Source of the DNA: Streptomyces sp.
GTDB lineage: Bacteria > Actinomycetota > Actinomycetes > Streptomycetales > Streptomycetaceae
DNA length: 10,213 nucleotides
Direction of reading: 5' to 3'
NCBI GenBank assembly: GCA_003519485.1
Contig: DOWQ01000413.1
Span: 2,103-12,315, forward strand
Part shown: one piece after another, positions 1 to 5,905 of the stretch
Position numbering within the stretch: the first letter of the stretch is position 1
Layout of the letters: each line of letters starts with the position of its first letter
The notes under the pieces: model-generated
Database searches by the model: none
Told to the model about the DNA's origin: nothing
What the model saw: the letters and a program-made list of their open reading frames with translations, nothing else
Made by a program: the position numbers and the translations under genes

Positions 1-34
1 CACCTCGGGTAGAGCTCTCTTGGCGCGGCGGACC

Positions 35-70
35 GGGTGTGGTGATCACCCCGTACGCCCGAGGGTGTAC
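35..70. other. Two inverted repeats at the left edge
   Basis: A perfect 10-bp palindrome GGTGATCACC lies at 41-50, inside a possible hairpin that pairs GGGTG (35-39) with CACCC (47-51). It is followed by a 7-bp stem with one G-U pair (53-59 with 64-70, loop 60-63). Neither is followed by a T-run, so they are not obvious intrinsic terminators, though actinobacterial terminators often lack one. They could belong to the 3' end of the gene to the left (tuf is a common neighbour, but none of it is visible here) or be operator-like sites. Seen in sequence; role unknown. Confidence 0.3.
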
Positions 71-85
71 GATCCCGGGCCCCGA

Positions 86-116
86 TTGGCATGGCCTCCC
101 CCGACTGTGGCACACT
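86..116 (+). promoter_or_regulatory. Possible promoter for the S10 operon
   Basis: TTGGCA at 86-91 resembles a -35 box (TTGACA) and CACACT at 111-116 resembles a -10 box (TANNNT) with one mismatch. The 19-nt spacer is long. A second weak candidate is TACGAT at 68-73, which matches TANNNT but has no convincing -35. Some promoter is expected upstream of rpsJ because 447 nt of non-coding DNA precede it. The assignment is inference from motif similarity. Confidence 0.3.
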
Positions 117-447
117 GTCCAAGTTGCTCGGTTGAGTGCCGATGCTGCGCGCCTCCCGCCGGGAGGACTGGAAGCGAGTCCCAGGTATTCGTCGCCCCTT
201 ATCAGGGGCGGAAGTACGGGAATCTTCCGGGAAGTGTCAGCGGGGTACCAGCCAGGCGCCCGGTGGGTGTTCTCCCCCGACTGCTCTTCATTGAGCACAG
301 CGGTCTCGCGCCGCACCCCTTGAGCAGGGAAATCCTTCGGGAAATCCATGTTGGCAGGAGTGCGACACGCCCGACCTCGTGGGTCGGAGGAGGAGTGCGA
401 ACCCCCGGGTCCCGGAGCGTTACGAGAGACAGGACTACGAAGCAGCC
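117..447 (+). promoter_or_regulatory. Long structured leader of the S10 operon
   Basis: About 330 nt before rpsJ have no convincing gene but hold several perfect inverted repeats: 152-157/161-166 (6 bp, loop GCC), 167-170/177-180 (4 bp), 193-199/204-210 (7 bp, loop TATC), 224-227/231-234 (4 bp), 282-286/293-297 (5 bp) and 371-376/382-387 (6 bp). There is also a tandem 9-nt direct repeat (327-347) and a 10-nt direct repeat (356-365 and 391-400). In E. coli the S10 leader is the target of L4-mediated attenuation and translational control. Similar control here is an inference, and no homology to that leader is evident. Open frames crossing this region look like high-G+C shadows. Confidence 0.45.
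193..210 (+). promoter_or_regulatory. Hairpin in the rpsJ leader
   Basis: CGCCCCT (193-199) pairs perfectly with AGGGGCG (204-210) around the loop TATC. A T-G wobble at 192/211 can extend the stem to 8 bp. This is the strongest single stem-loop in the leader. No T-run follows, so a simple intrinsic terminator is unlikely. It is a candidate binding or attenuation element. Confidence 0.45.
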
Positions 448-756
448 ATGGCGGGACAGAAGATCCGCATCCGGCTCAAGGCCTACGACCACGAGGTCAT
501 CGACACGTCGGCGAAGAAGATCGTCGAGACGGTGACCCGTACTGGTGCGTCGGTCGCAGGCCCGGTGCCGCTGCCCACAGAGAAGAACGTGTACTGCGTC
601 ATCAAGTCGCCGCACAAGTACAAGGACGCGCGCGAGCACTTCGAGATGCGCACGCACAAGCGCCTCATCGACATTCTCGACCCCACGCCGAAGACCGTCG
701 ACTCGCTCATGCGTCTCGACCTGCCGGCGGGCGTCGACATCGAGATCAAGCTCTGA
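448..756 (+). CDS. rpsJ: 30S ribosomal protein S10
   Basis: S10 sits in the head of the 30S subunit and, as NusE, also joins NusB in transcription antitermination. The 102-residue product has the usual family length and carries the S10 signature at residues 29-44 (TGAS..GPVPLPT) and the conserved EHFEMRTHKRLIDI stretch from about residue 63. The ATG at 448 gives the standard N-terminus MAGQKIRIRLKAYDHE. An in-frame upstream GTG at 379 would add 23 non-conserved residues and was not used. The Shine-Dalgarno is weak (GAAG at 439-442, 5 nt before the start), unusual for such a highly expressed gene. It is the first gene of the S10 cluster; rplC follows after 13 nt. Confidence 0.98.
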   Translation: MAGQKIRIRLKAYDHEVIDTSAKKIVETVTRTGASVAGPVPLPTEKNVYCVIKSPHKYKDAREHFEMRTHKRLIDILDPTPKTVDSLMRLDLPAGVDIEIKL

Positions 757-769
757 GGTGACGCGCGAG

Positions 770-1414
770 ATGGCTAAGCAGATCAAGGGCGTCCTGGGCG
801 AGAAGCTCGGCATGACGCAGGTGTGGGACGAGAACAACCGTGTGGTACCGGTCACTGTGGTCAAGGCCGGACCCTGCGTCGTCACCCAGGTCCGTACTGA
901 CGACAAGGACGGCTACGGCGCCGTTCAGATCGCCTTCGGCGAGATCGACCCGCGCAAGGTGAACAAGCCCCTCAAGGGTCACTTCGCCAAGGCGGACGTC
1001 ACCCCGCGCCGCCACTTGGTGGAGCTGCGTACCGCTGACGCCAGCGAGTACACGCTCGGCCAAGAGGTCACGGCCGAGGTGTTCGATTCCGGTGTCAAGG
1101 TCGATGTGACCGGCACCAGCAAGGGCAAGGGCACCGCCGGTGTCATGAAGCGCCACGGCTTCGCCGGCCTCGGCGCCGGACACGGCACCCAGCGCAAGCA
1201 CCGCTCGCCGGGCTCCATCGGTGGCTGTGCCACCCCGGGCCGCGTGTTCAAGGGCATGCGCATGGCCGGCCGTATGGGCAACGAGCGCGTCACCACCCAG
1301 AACCTGACCGTTCACGCCGTTGACGCGGAGAAGGGCCTGCTCCTGATCAAGGGAGCGGTTCCTGGTCCGAACGGCGGCCTCGTCCTGGTCCGTACCGCGG
1401 CCAAGGGGGCCTGA
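770..1414 (+). CDS. rplC: 50S ribosomal protein L3
   Basis: L3 is an early-assembly 23S rRNA-binding protein whose long internal loop approaches the peptidyl-transferase centre. The 214-residue product starts MAKQIKGVLGEKLGMTQVW, the typical bacterial L3 N-terminus. It has the basic glycine-rich central extension at about residues 117-172 (GTSKGKGTAG, HGTQRKHRSPGSIG, RVFKGMRMAGRMG). The ATG at 770 is preceded by GAGGTGA, which overlaps the rpsJ stop codon, so translation is probably coupled to rpsJ. The length is normal and no anomaly is seen. Confidence 0.98.
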   Translation: MAKQIKGVLGEKLGMTQVWDENNRVVPVTVVKAGPCVVTQVRTDDKDGYGAVQIAFGEIDPRKVNKPLKGHFAKADVTPRRHLVELRTADASEYTLGQEVTAEVFDSGVKVDVTGTSKGKGTAGVMKRHGFAGLGAGHGTQRKHRSPGSIGGCATPGRVFKGMRMAGRMGNERVTTQNLTVHAVDAEKGLLLIKGAVPGPNGGLVLVRTAAKGA

Positions 1415-1422
1415 GGTAACCG

Positions 1423-2097
1423 ATGAGCACCATTGACATCCTTTCGCCGGCAGGTGACAAGACCGGGACCGTAGAGCTCCCCCCGGAGATCTTCGACGTC
1501 CAGGTCAGCATTCCGCTGATCCACCAGGTCGTAGTCGCCCAGCTGGCCGCTGCCCGTCAGGGCACGCACAAGACCAAGACCCGAGCCGAGGTCCGAGGCG
1601 GTGGCAGGAAGCCTTACCGCCAGAAGGGCACCGGCCGAGCCCGTCAGGGTTCGACCCGAGCGCCGCAGTTCACCGGTGGTGGCGTCGTGCACGGTCCCGT
1701 GCCGCGCGACTACTCGCAGCGCACGCCCAAGAAGATGAAGGCCGCCGCGCTCCGCGGTGCCCTCTCCGACCGGGCGCGCCACGGCCGCATCCACGTCGTC
1801 TCCGGCGTGGTCGAGGGCGAGGTCTCCACCAAGGCCGCGAAGACCCTGCTGGGCAAGGTCAGCGAGCGCAAGAACGTGCTCCTGATCGCCGAGCGGGCCG
1901 ACGCTACCGCGTGGCTGTCCGCCCGCAACCTGCCCCAGGTGCACCTCCTGGAGCCGGGTCAGCTGAACACGTACGACGTGCTCGTCTCCGACGACGTGGT
2001 CTTCACTCAGGCCGCCTTCGAGAGCTTCCTGGCCGGACCGGCCAAGGCTGCCAAGGCCGTCGCTTCCGAGGCCGAGCTCGAAGGGAGCAAGGCCTGA
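1423..2097 (+). CDS. rplD: 50S ribosomal protein L4
   Basis: L4 binds 23S rRNA and its extended loop lines the peptide exit tunnel. In E. coli it is also the autogenous repressor of the S10 operon. The 224-residue product shows the tunnel loop at residues 59-76 (GGGRKPYRQKGTGRARQG), the region where macrolide-resistance changes map in other bacteria. The loop looks wild type. The C-terminal 20 residues are Ala/Lys/Glu-rich and less conserved. GAGGT within the rplC stop region serves as Shine-Dalgarno, 5 nt before the ATG. The last base of its TGA is the first base of the rplW ATG. Confidence 0.97.
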   Translation: MSTIDILSPAGDKTGTVELPPEIFDVQVSIPLIHQVVVAQLAAARQGTHKTKTRAEVRGGGRKPYRQKGTGRARQGSTRAPQFTGGGVVHGPVPRDYSQRTPKKMKAAALRGALSDRARHGRIHVVSGVVEGEVSTKAAKTLLGKVSERKNVLLIAERADATAWLSARNLPQVHLLEPGQLNTYDVLVSDDVVFTQAAFESFLAGPAKAAKAVASEAELEGSKA

Positions 2098-2441
2098 TGA
2101 GCGAGGCGAGTGCCGTCAAGGCAGAAGCTACGGTCACCAGCAGGACCTTCACGGACCACCGTGACATTCTGGTCAAGCCGGTGGTTTCCGAGAAGAGCTA
2201 CGCGCTGCTGGACGAGAACAAGTACACGTTCATCGTCGACCCGCGCGCTAACAAGACCCAGATCAAGCAGGCCGTCGAGGCGGTCTTCTCGGTCAAGGTC
2301 ACCGGGGTCAACACGATCAACCGGCAGGGAAAGCGCAAGCGGACCAAGACCGGATTCGGCAAGCGCAAGGACACCAAGCGCGCCATCGTGACCCTCGCCG
2401 AGGGCGACCGTATCGACATCTTCGGCGGCCCGGCCTCCTAA
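2097..2441 (+). CDS. rplW: 50S ribosomal protein L23
   Basis: L23 lies at the exit of the peptide tunnel and is the docking site for trigger factor and the signal recognition particle. The 114-residue product has a short variable N-terminus (about 20 residues), then the conserved core from residue 22 (RDILVKPVVSEKSYALLDE) and the basic rRNA-binding stretch at about 75-95 (NRQGKRKRTKTGFGKRKDTK). The ATG at 2097 overlaps the rplD stop by one base (TGATG) and gives a normal length. A longer in-frame reading from 1911 lies inside rplD and is rejected. The gene is followed by a 39-nt spacer carrying a palindrome. Confidence 0.96.
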   Translation: MSEASAVKAEATVTSRTFTDHRDILVKPVVSEKSYALLDENKYTFIVDPRANKTQIKQAVEAVFSVKVTGVNTINRQGKRKRTKTGFGKRKDTKRAIVTLAEGDRIDIFGGPAS

Positions 2442-2444
2442 CGG

Positions 2445-2475
2445 AGTCCGAGTCGTCCGATATCGGACGAGGACT
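2445..2475 (+). promoter_or_regulatory. Palindrome/stem-loop covering the rplB ribosome-binding site
   Basis: Positions 2453-2470 are a perfect 18-bp palindrome (TCGTCCGATATCGGACGA). AGTCC (2445-2449) and GGACT (2471-2475) add a lower 5-bp stem, leaving GAG (2450-2452) bulged on one side. The likely rplB Shine-Dalgarno, GAGGA at 2469-2473, lies in the right arm and would be paired when the hairpin forms. This is seen directly; translational control of rplB, or an RNase or attenuation site, is inference. No T-run follows, so it is probably not a terminator. Confidence 0.6.
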
Positions 2476-2480
2476 GAGAA

Positions 2481-3317
2481 ATGGGTATCCGCAAGTACAA
2501 GCCGACGACGCCGGGCCGTCGTGGCTCCAGCGTCGCCGACTTCGTCGAGGTCACGCGGTCCACGCCGGAGAAGTCGCTGGTCCGCCCGCTGCACAGCAAG
2601 GGCGGCCGTAACAACGCCGGTCGTGTGACCGTTCGCCACCAAGGTGGTGGCCACAAGCGCGCCTTCCGCGTGATCGACTTCCGTCGTCACGACAAGGACG
2701 GCGTGCCGGCGAAGGTCGCGCACATCGAGTACGACCCGAACCGCACCGCGCGGATCGCGCTGCTGCACTACGCAGACGGCGAGAAGCGCTACATCCTGGC
2801 TCCGGCGAAGCTGAGCCAGGGCGACCGGGTCGAGAACGGCCCCGGGGCCGACATCAAGCCGGGCAACAACCTGCCGCTGCGCAACATCCCGGTGGGTACG
2901 ACCATCCACGGCATCGAGCTGCGGCCCGGTGGCGGCGCGAAGATCGCCCGCAGTGCGGGTTCTTCGGTCCAGCTGCTGGCGAAGGAGGGCACTTACGCCC
3001 ACCTTCGTATGCCGTCGGGCGAGGTCCGCCTGGTCGACGTCCGCTGCCGCGCCACCGTTGGCGAGGTCGGGAACGCCGAGCAGTCGAACATCAACTGGGG
3101 CAAGGCCGGCCGCATGCGTTGGAAGGGCGTCCGCCCGACCGTCCGCGGTGTCGCCATGAACCCCGTCGACCACCCGCACGGTGGTGGTGAGGGCAAGACC
3201 TCCGGTGGTCGCCACCCGGTCTCGCCGTGGGGTCAGAAGGAAGGACGTACTCGCTCGCCGAAGAAGGCCAGCAGCAAGTACATCGTCCGCCGCCGCAAGA
3301 CGAACAAGAAGCGCTAG
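2481..3317 (+). CDS. rplB: 50S ribosomal protein L2
   Basis: L2 is a large primary 23S rRNA-binding protein needed for subunit association and peptidyl-transferase assembly. The 278-residue length is typical. It opens with MGIRKYKPTTPGRRG, has the basic region LHSKGGRNNAGRVTVRHQGG at about 38-57, and carries the family signature PTVRGVAMNPVDHPHGGGEG at 219-238, including the conserved histidine 231. The end is strongly basic (RRRKTNKKR). The likely Shine-Dalgarno GAGGA (2469-2473) lies inside a hairpin. AGGAG overlapping its TAG stop serves the following rpsS. Confidence 0.98.
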   Translation: MGIRKYKPTTPGRRGSSVADFVEVTRSTPEKSLVRPLHSKGGRNNAGRVTVRHQGGGHKRAFRVIDFRRHDKDGVPAKVAHIEYDPNRTARIALLHYADGEKRYILAPAKLSQGDRVENGPGADIKPGNNLPLRNIPVGTTIHGIELRPGGGAKIARSAGSSVQLLAKEGTYAHLRMPSGEVRLVDVRCRATVGEVGNAEQSNINWGKAGRMRWKGVRPTVRGVAMNPVDHPHGGGEGKTSGGRHPVSPWGQKEGRTRSPKKASSKYIVRRRKTNKKR

Positions 3318-3329
3318 GAGCGGGTTCAG

Positions 3330-3611
3330 ATGCCGCGCAGTCTCAAGAAGGGGCCCTTCGTCGACGACCACCTGGGCAAGAAGGTGGACGTACAGAACGA
3401 CGCAGGTACCAAGAACGTCATCAAGACCTGGTCCCGGCGCTCCATGATCGTTCCGGCCATGCTCGGCCACACGATCGCGGTGCACGACGGCCGTAAGCAC
3501 GTCCCGGTGTTCGTCACCGAGTCGATGGTCGGCCACAAGCTCGGCGAGTTTGCGCCGACCCGTACGTTCCGCGGCCACGTCAAGGACGACCGCAAGTCCA
3601 AGCGTCGTTGA
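3330..3611 (+). CDS. rpsS: 30S ribosomal protein S19
   Basis: S19 is in the 30S head, where it contacts S13 and forms part of the inter-subunit bridge region. The 93-residue product begins MPRSLKKGPFVDDHL. It contains the S19 signature at about residues 52-78 (HDGRKHVPVFVTESMVGHKL, then GEFAPTR) and ends in a basic tail (DDRKSKRR). The length is normal. The Shine-Dalgarno AGGAG (3316-3320) overlaps the rplB stop codon, so expression is probably coupled to rplB. Confidence 0.98.
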   Translation: MPRSLKKGPFVDDHLGKKVDVQNDAGTKNVIKTWSRRSMIVPAMLGHTIAVHDGRKHVPVFVTESMVGHKLGEFAPTRTFRGHVKDDRKSKRR

Positions 3612-3654
3612 CAGGCGGAGTGCGAAGACTATGACTGACACTGAAGGGACAACC

Positions 3655-4002
3655 ATGGAAGCCAGGGCCCAGGCGCGGTACATCCGCGTCACGCCCATGA
3701 AGGCCCGCCGAGTGGTGGACCTCATCCGTGGCATGGATGCCACGGAGGCTCAGGCGGTCCTGCGTTTCGCCCCGCAGGCCGCGAGCGTGCCGGTGGGCAA
3801 GGTGCTCGACAGCGCCATTGCCAACGCCGCGCACAACTACGACCACACCGACGCCGGCAGCCTCGTCATCACTGAGGCGTATGTCGACGAGGGTCCGACC
3901 CTGAAGCGGTTCCGTCCGCGTGCGCAGGGCCGTGCCTACCGGATCCGCAAGCGGACCAGCCACATCACCGTGGTCGTCAGCAGCAAGGAAGGAACCCGGT
4001 AA
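3655..4002 (+). CDS. rplV: 50S ribosomal protein L22
   Basis: L22 spans the 50S subunit, and its long beta-hairpin forms part of the exit-tunnel constriction with L4. The ATG at 3655 gives a 115-residue protein (MEARAQARYIRVTPMKARRV) and has AAGGGA as a well-placed Shine-Dalgarno. An in-frame ATG at 3631 would add eight residues (MTDTEGTT) and is also preceded by GGAG, so a 123-residue form cannot be excluded. The tunnel hairpin is at about residues 78-100 and the signature RFRPRAQGRAYRI at 85-97. Its TAA stop overlaps the rpsC ATG by one base. Confidence 0.96.
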   Translation: MEARAQARYIRVTPMKARRVVDLIRGMDATEAQAVLRFAPQAASVPVGKVLDSAIANAAHNYDHTDAGSLVITEAYVDEGPTLKRFRPRAQGRAYRIRKRTSHITVVVSSKEGTR

Positions 4003-4856
4003 TGGGCCAGAAGGTTAACCCGTACGGGTTCCGGCTCGGCATCACCACGGACTTCAAGTCCCGCTGGTACGCCGACAAGCTGTACAAGGACTACGTCAAG
4101 GAAGACGTCGCCATCCGTCGGATGATGACGAAGGGCATGGAGCGGGCCGGCATCTCGAAGGTTGAGATCGAGCGCACCCGTGACCGTGTCCGCGTCGACA
4201 TCCACACCGCCCGGCCGGGCATCGTCATCGGCCGTCGCGGCGCGGAGGCCGACCGTATCCGCGGCGAGCTGGAGAAGCTCACCGGCAAGCAGGTCCAGCT
4301 GAACATCCTCGAGGTCAAGAACCCCGAGACGGATGCCCAGCTGGTCGCGCAGGCCGTCGCCGAGCAGCTGTCCTCCCGTGTCTCCTTCCGTCGCGCCATG
4401 CGTAAGAGCATGCAGTCGACGATGAAGGCCGGCGCCAAGGGCATCAAGATCCAGTGCGGTGGCCGTCTCGGCGGCGCCGAGATGTCCCGCTCGGAGTTCT
4501 ACCGCGAGGGCCGTGTGCCCCTGCACACGCTCCGCGCGAACGTCGACTACGGCTTCTTCGAGGCCAAGACCACCTTCGGCCGTATCGGTGTGAAGGTTTG
4601 GATCTACAAGGGCGACGTCAAGAACATCGCCGAGGTGCGTGCCGAGAACGCCGCGGCCCGCGCCGGCAACCGTCCGGCCCGTGGCGCCGGCGGTGGCGGC
4701 GGCAGTGACCGCCCGGCCCGTGGTGGCCGCGGTGGCGAGCGGGGCGGCGGCCGCGGCCGCAAGCCCCAGCAGACGGCTCCGGCTGCCGAGGCCCCCAAGG
4801 CCGAGGCGCCCGCCGCTGCTGCCGCTGAACCCAGCGCTGCCGGAAAGGAGAGCTGA
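4002..4856 (+). CDS. rpsC: 30S ribosomal protein S3 with Arg/Gly-rich tail
   Basis: S3 lies at the mRNA entry channel in the 30S head and contributes to mRNA unwinding. The 284-residue product has the S3 N-terminal segment (MGQKVNPYGFRLGIT), a KH-type RNA-binding domain with its GRRG loop at residues 77-80, and the C-terminal domain at about 115-210 (signature near GAKGIKIQCGGRLGGAEMSR, 144-163). Residues from about 218 form a low-complexity tail: first RPARG/GGRGG repeats (about 224-253), then an Ala/Pro/Glu stretch. E. coli S3 is about 50 residues shorter; long tails of this kind are common in actinobacteria. TAATG overlap with rplV suggests coupling, and rplP starts 3 nt later. Confidence 0.98.
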   Translation: MGQKVNPYGFRLGITTDFKSRWYADKLYKDYVKEDVAIRRMMTKGMERAGISKVEIERTRDRVRVDIHTARPGIVIGRRGAEADRIRGELEKLTGKQVQLNILEVKNPETDAQLVAQAVAEQLSSRVSFRRAMRKSMQSTMKAGAKGIKIQCGGRLGGAEMSRSEFYREGRVPLHTLRANVDYGFFEAKTTFGRIGVKVWIYKGDVKNIAEVRAENAAARAGNRPARGAGGGGGSDRPARGGRGGERGGGRGRKPQQTAPAAEAPKAEAPAAAAAEPSAAGKES

Positions 4857-4859
4857 CCA

Positions 4860-5279
4860 ATGCTGATCCCTCGTAGGGTCAAGCACCGCAAGCAGCACCA
4901 CCCGAAGCGCAGTGGTATGGCCAAGGGCGGCACGGAGCTTGCGTTCGGCGAGTACGGCATTCAGGCGGTCACTTCGGCCTACGTGACGAACCGCCAGATC
5001 GAGTCGGCTCGTATCGCGATGACCCGCCACATCAAGCGGGGTGGCAAGGTCTGGATCAACATCTACCCGGACCGCCCGCTGACGAAGAAGCCTGCCGAGA
5101 CCCGCATGGGTTCCGGTAAGGGTTCTCCGGAGTGGTGGATCGCGAACGTCAAGCCCGGCCGGGTGATGTTCGAGCTGTCCTTCCCGAACGAAAAGGTTGC
5201 CAAGGAGGCGCTCACCCGCGCCGCCCACAAGCTTCCGATGAAGTGCCGGATCGTCCGGCGCGAGGCAGGTGAGTCGTGA
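4860..5279 (+). CDS. rplP: 50S ribosomal protein L16
   Basis: L16 is a late-assembly 50S protein near the A and P tRNA sites and the factor-binding region. The 139-residue product begins MLIPRRVKHRKQHH and carries the L16 signature around residues 82-105 (RMGSGKGSPEWW, then the VKPGR motif). Length and motifs are standard. AAGGAG (4845-4850) just before the rpsC stop provides the Shine-Dalgarno. The gene ends in GTGATG, where its TGA overlaps the rpmC start. Confidence 0.98.
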   Translation: MLIPRRVKHRKQHHPKRSGMAKGGTELAFGEYGIQAVTSAYVTNRQIESARIAMTRHIKRGGKVWINIYPDRPLTKKPAETRMGSGKGSPEWWIANVKPGRVMFELSFPNEKVAKEALTRAAHKLPMKCRIVRREAGES

Positions 5280-5503
5280 TGGCGGCCGGAACCACGGCGT
5301 CCGAGCTGCGTGAGCTGACCGACGAGGATCTCGTCGCGAAGCTGCGTGAGGCCAAGGAAGAGCTGTTCAACCTCCGCTTCCAGGCGGCGACCGGACAGCT
5401 CGAGAACCACGGCCGGCTGAAGGCCGTCCGCAAGGACATCGCCAGGATCTACACCCTGATGCGCGAGCGCGAGCTCGGCATCGAGACGGTGGAGAGCGTC
5501 TGA
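5279..5503 (+). CDS. rpmC: 50S ribosomal protein L29
   Basis: L29 is a small helical protein next to L23 at the tunnel exit. The 74-residue product contains the two expected helices, with the conserved EELFNLRFQAATGQLENHGR at residues 27-46 and the RLKAVRKDIARI helix after it. The ATG at 5279 overlaps the rplP stop by one base and is 5 nt after GGTGAG. A GTG at 5276, directly in front of it, would add only one Met and overlap rplP by four bases; either is possible. The rpsQ ATG overlaps its TGA. Confidence 0.95.
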   Translation: MAAGTTASELRELTDEDLVAKLREAKEELFNLRFQAATGQLENHGRLKAVRKDIARIYTLMRERELGIETVESV

Positions 5504-5808
5504 TGAGCGAGACAAATGTGACTACTGCAGACAACAGCGGCTCCGCCGCGGGTAATGAGCGCGGCTTCCGCAAGACCCGCGAGGGCCTCGTCGTCGGCGA
5601 CAAGATGGACAAGACCGTCGTCGTCGCCGTCGAGGACCGCGTGAAGCACGCTCTGTACGGCAAGGTCGTCCGCCGTACCAACAAGCTCAAGGCGCACGAC
5701 GAGCAGAACGCTGCCGGCGTCGGCGACCGTGTCATCATCATGGAGACACGGCCGCTGTCCGCCACCAAGCGTTGGCGCATCGTCGAGATCCTCGAGAAGG
5801 CCAAGTAA
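5503..5808 (+). CDS. rpsQ: 30S ribosomal protein S17
   Basis: S17 is a primary 16S rRNA-binding protein of the 30S body with an OB-like fold. The 101-residue product has a variable Ser/Thr/Asn-rich head of about 20 residues. The conserved core follows: RKTREGLVVGDKMDKTVVV (about 23-41), ALYGKVVRRTNKLKAHDE and the signature GDRVIIMETRPLSATKRW at 74-91. It is the last gene of the classical S10 group. The start codon shares its A with the rpmC stop (TGATG). A 97-nt spacer with strong hairpins follows. Confidence 0.97.
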   Translation: MSETNVTTADNSGSAAGNERGFRKTREGLVVGDKMDKTVVVAVEDRVKHALYGKVVRRTNKLKAHDEQNAAGVGDRVIIMETRPLSATKRWRIVEILEKAK

Positions 5809-5811
5809 ATA

Positions 5812-5831
5812 CCTGAGGTTTTCTCCTCAGG
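5812..5831 (+). promoter_or_regulatory. Stem-loop immediately after rpsQ
   Basis: CCTGAGG (5812-5818) pairs perfectly with CCTCAGG (5825-5831) around the loop TTTTCT, starting 3 nt after the rpsQ stop. It is not followed by a T-run. It may be an attenuator, a partial terminator or an RNA-processing or 3'-protecting structure at the S10/spc boundary. The structure is seen; the function is inferred. Confidence 0.5.
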
Positions 5832-5845
5832 GCGGTTCCGCCAGG

Positions 5846-5879
5846 CTCGGCGGGGGGCTCGCACGAGTCCCCCGCCGGG
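5846..5879 (+). promoter_or_regulatory. Strong GC-rich stem-loop upstream of rplN
   Basis: Positions 5846-5860 pair with 5865-5879 to give a 15-bp stem (two G-T wobble positions) around the loop GCAC. An alternative or outer helix pairs CGGTTCC (5833-5839) with GGAACCG (5878-5884). With the preceding hairpin at 5812-5831 it makes a tandem structure filling most of the rpsQ-rplN gap. No T-tract follows, but it ends only about 12 nt before the rplN Shine-Dalgarno. A role as a partial terminator or ribosomal-protein binding site is plausible inference. Confidence 0.55.
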
Positions 5880-5905
5880 AACCGGCAGACGATCAGGAGA
5901 TAGAC

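Noticed and set aside
20..535. Open frame through the leader into rpsJ on the plus strand
   Set aside because: It is out of frame with rpsJ, ends in an arginine-rich run that is a shifted reading of rpsJ, and has no ribosome-binding site at its start. Only the possible internal GTG at 395 is noted separately.
348..761. Plus-strand 137-codon frame starting at ATG 348
   Set aside because: It overlaps rpsJ entirely in another frame and its composition (Arg/His/Ala-rich) is that of a shifted reading.
202..906. 234-codon minus-strand frame across the leader and rpsJ
   Set aside because: Most of it is opposite rpsJ and rplC, and it shows no recognisable domain.
2007..3743. 578-codon open frame on the minus strand opposite rplW, rplB, rpsS
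   Set aside because: It lies wholly opposite strongly conserved ribosomal genes. High G+C third positions create long stop-free frames on the other strand, and the translation is an Arg/Leu/Val/Ala-rich composition without a recognisable domain.
3936..5228. 430-codon minus-strand open frame opposite rpsC and rplP
   Set aside because: Same shadow effect; long Ala/Gly runs mirror the low-complexity S3 tail and no family is recognisable.
5812..5879. Intrinsic terminator of the S10 operon
   Set aside because: The hairpins are strong but neither is followed by a T-run, and the rplN ribosome-binding site follows at once. They are listed as regulatory structures instead of a definite terminator.
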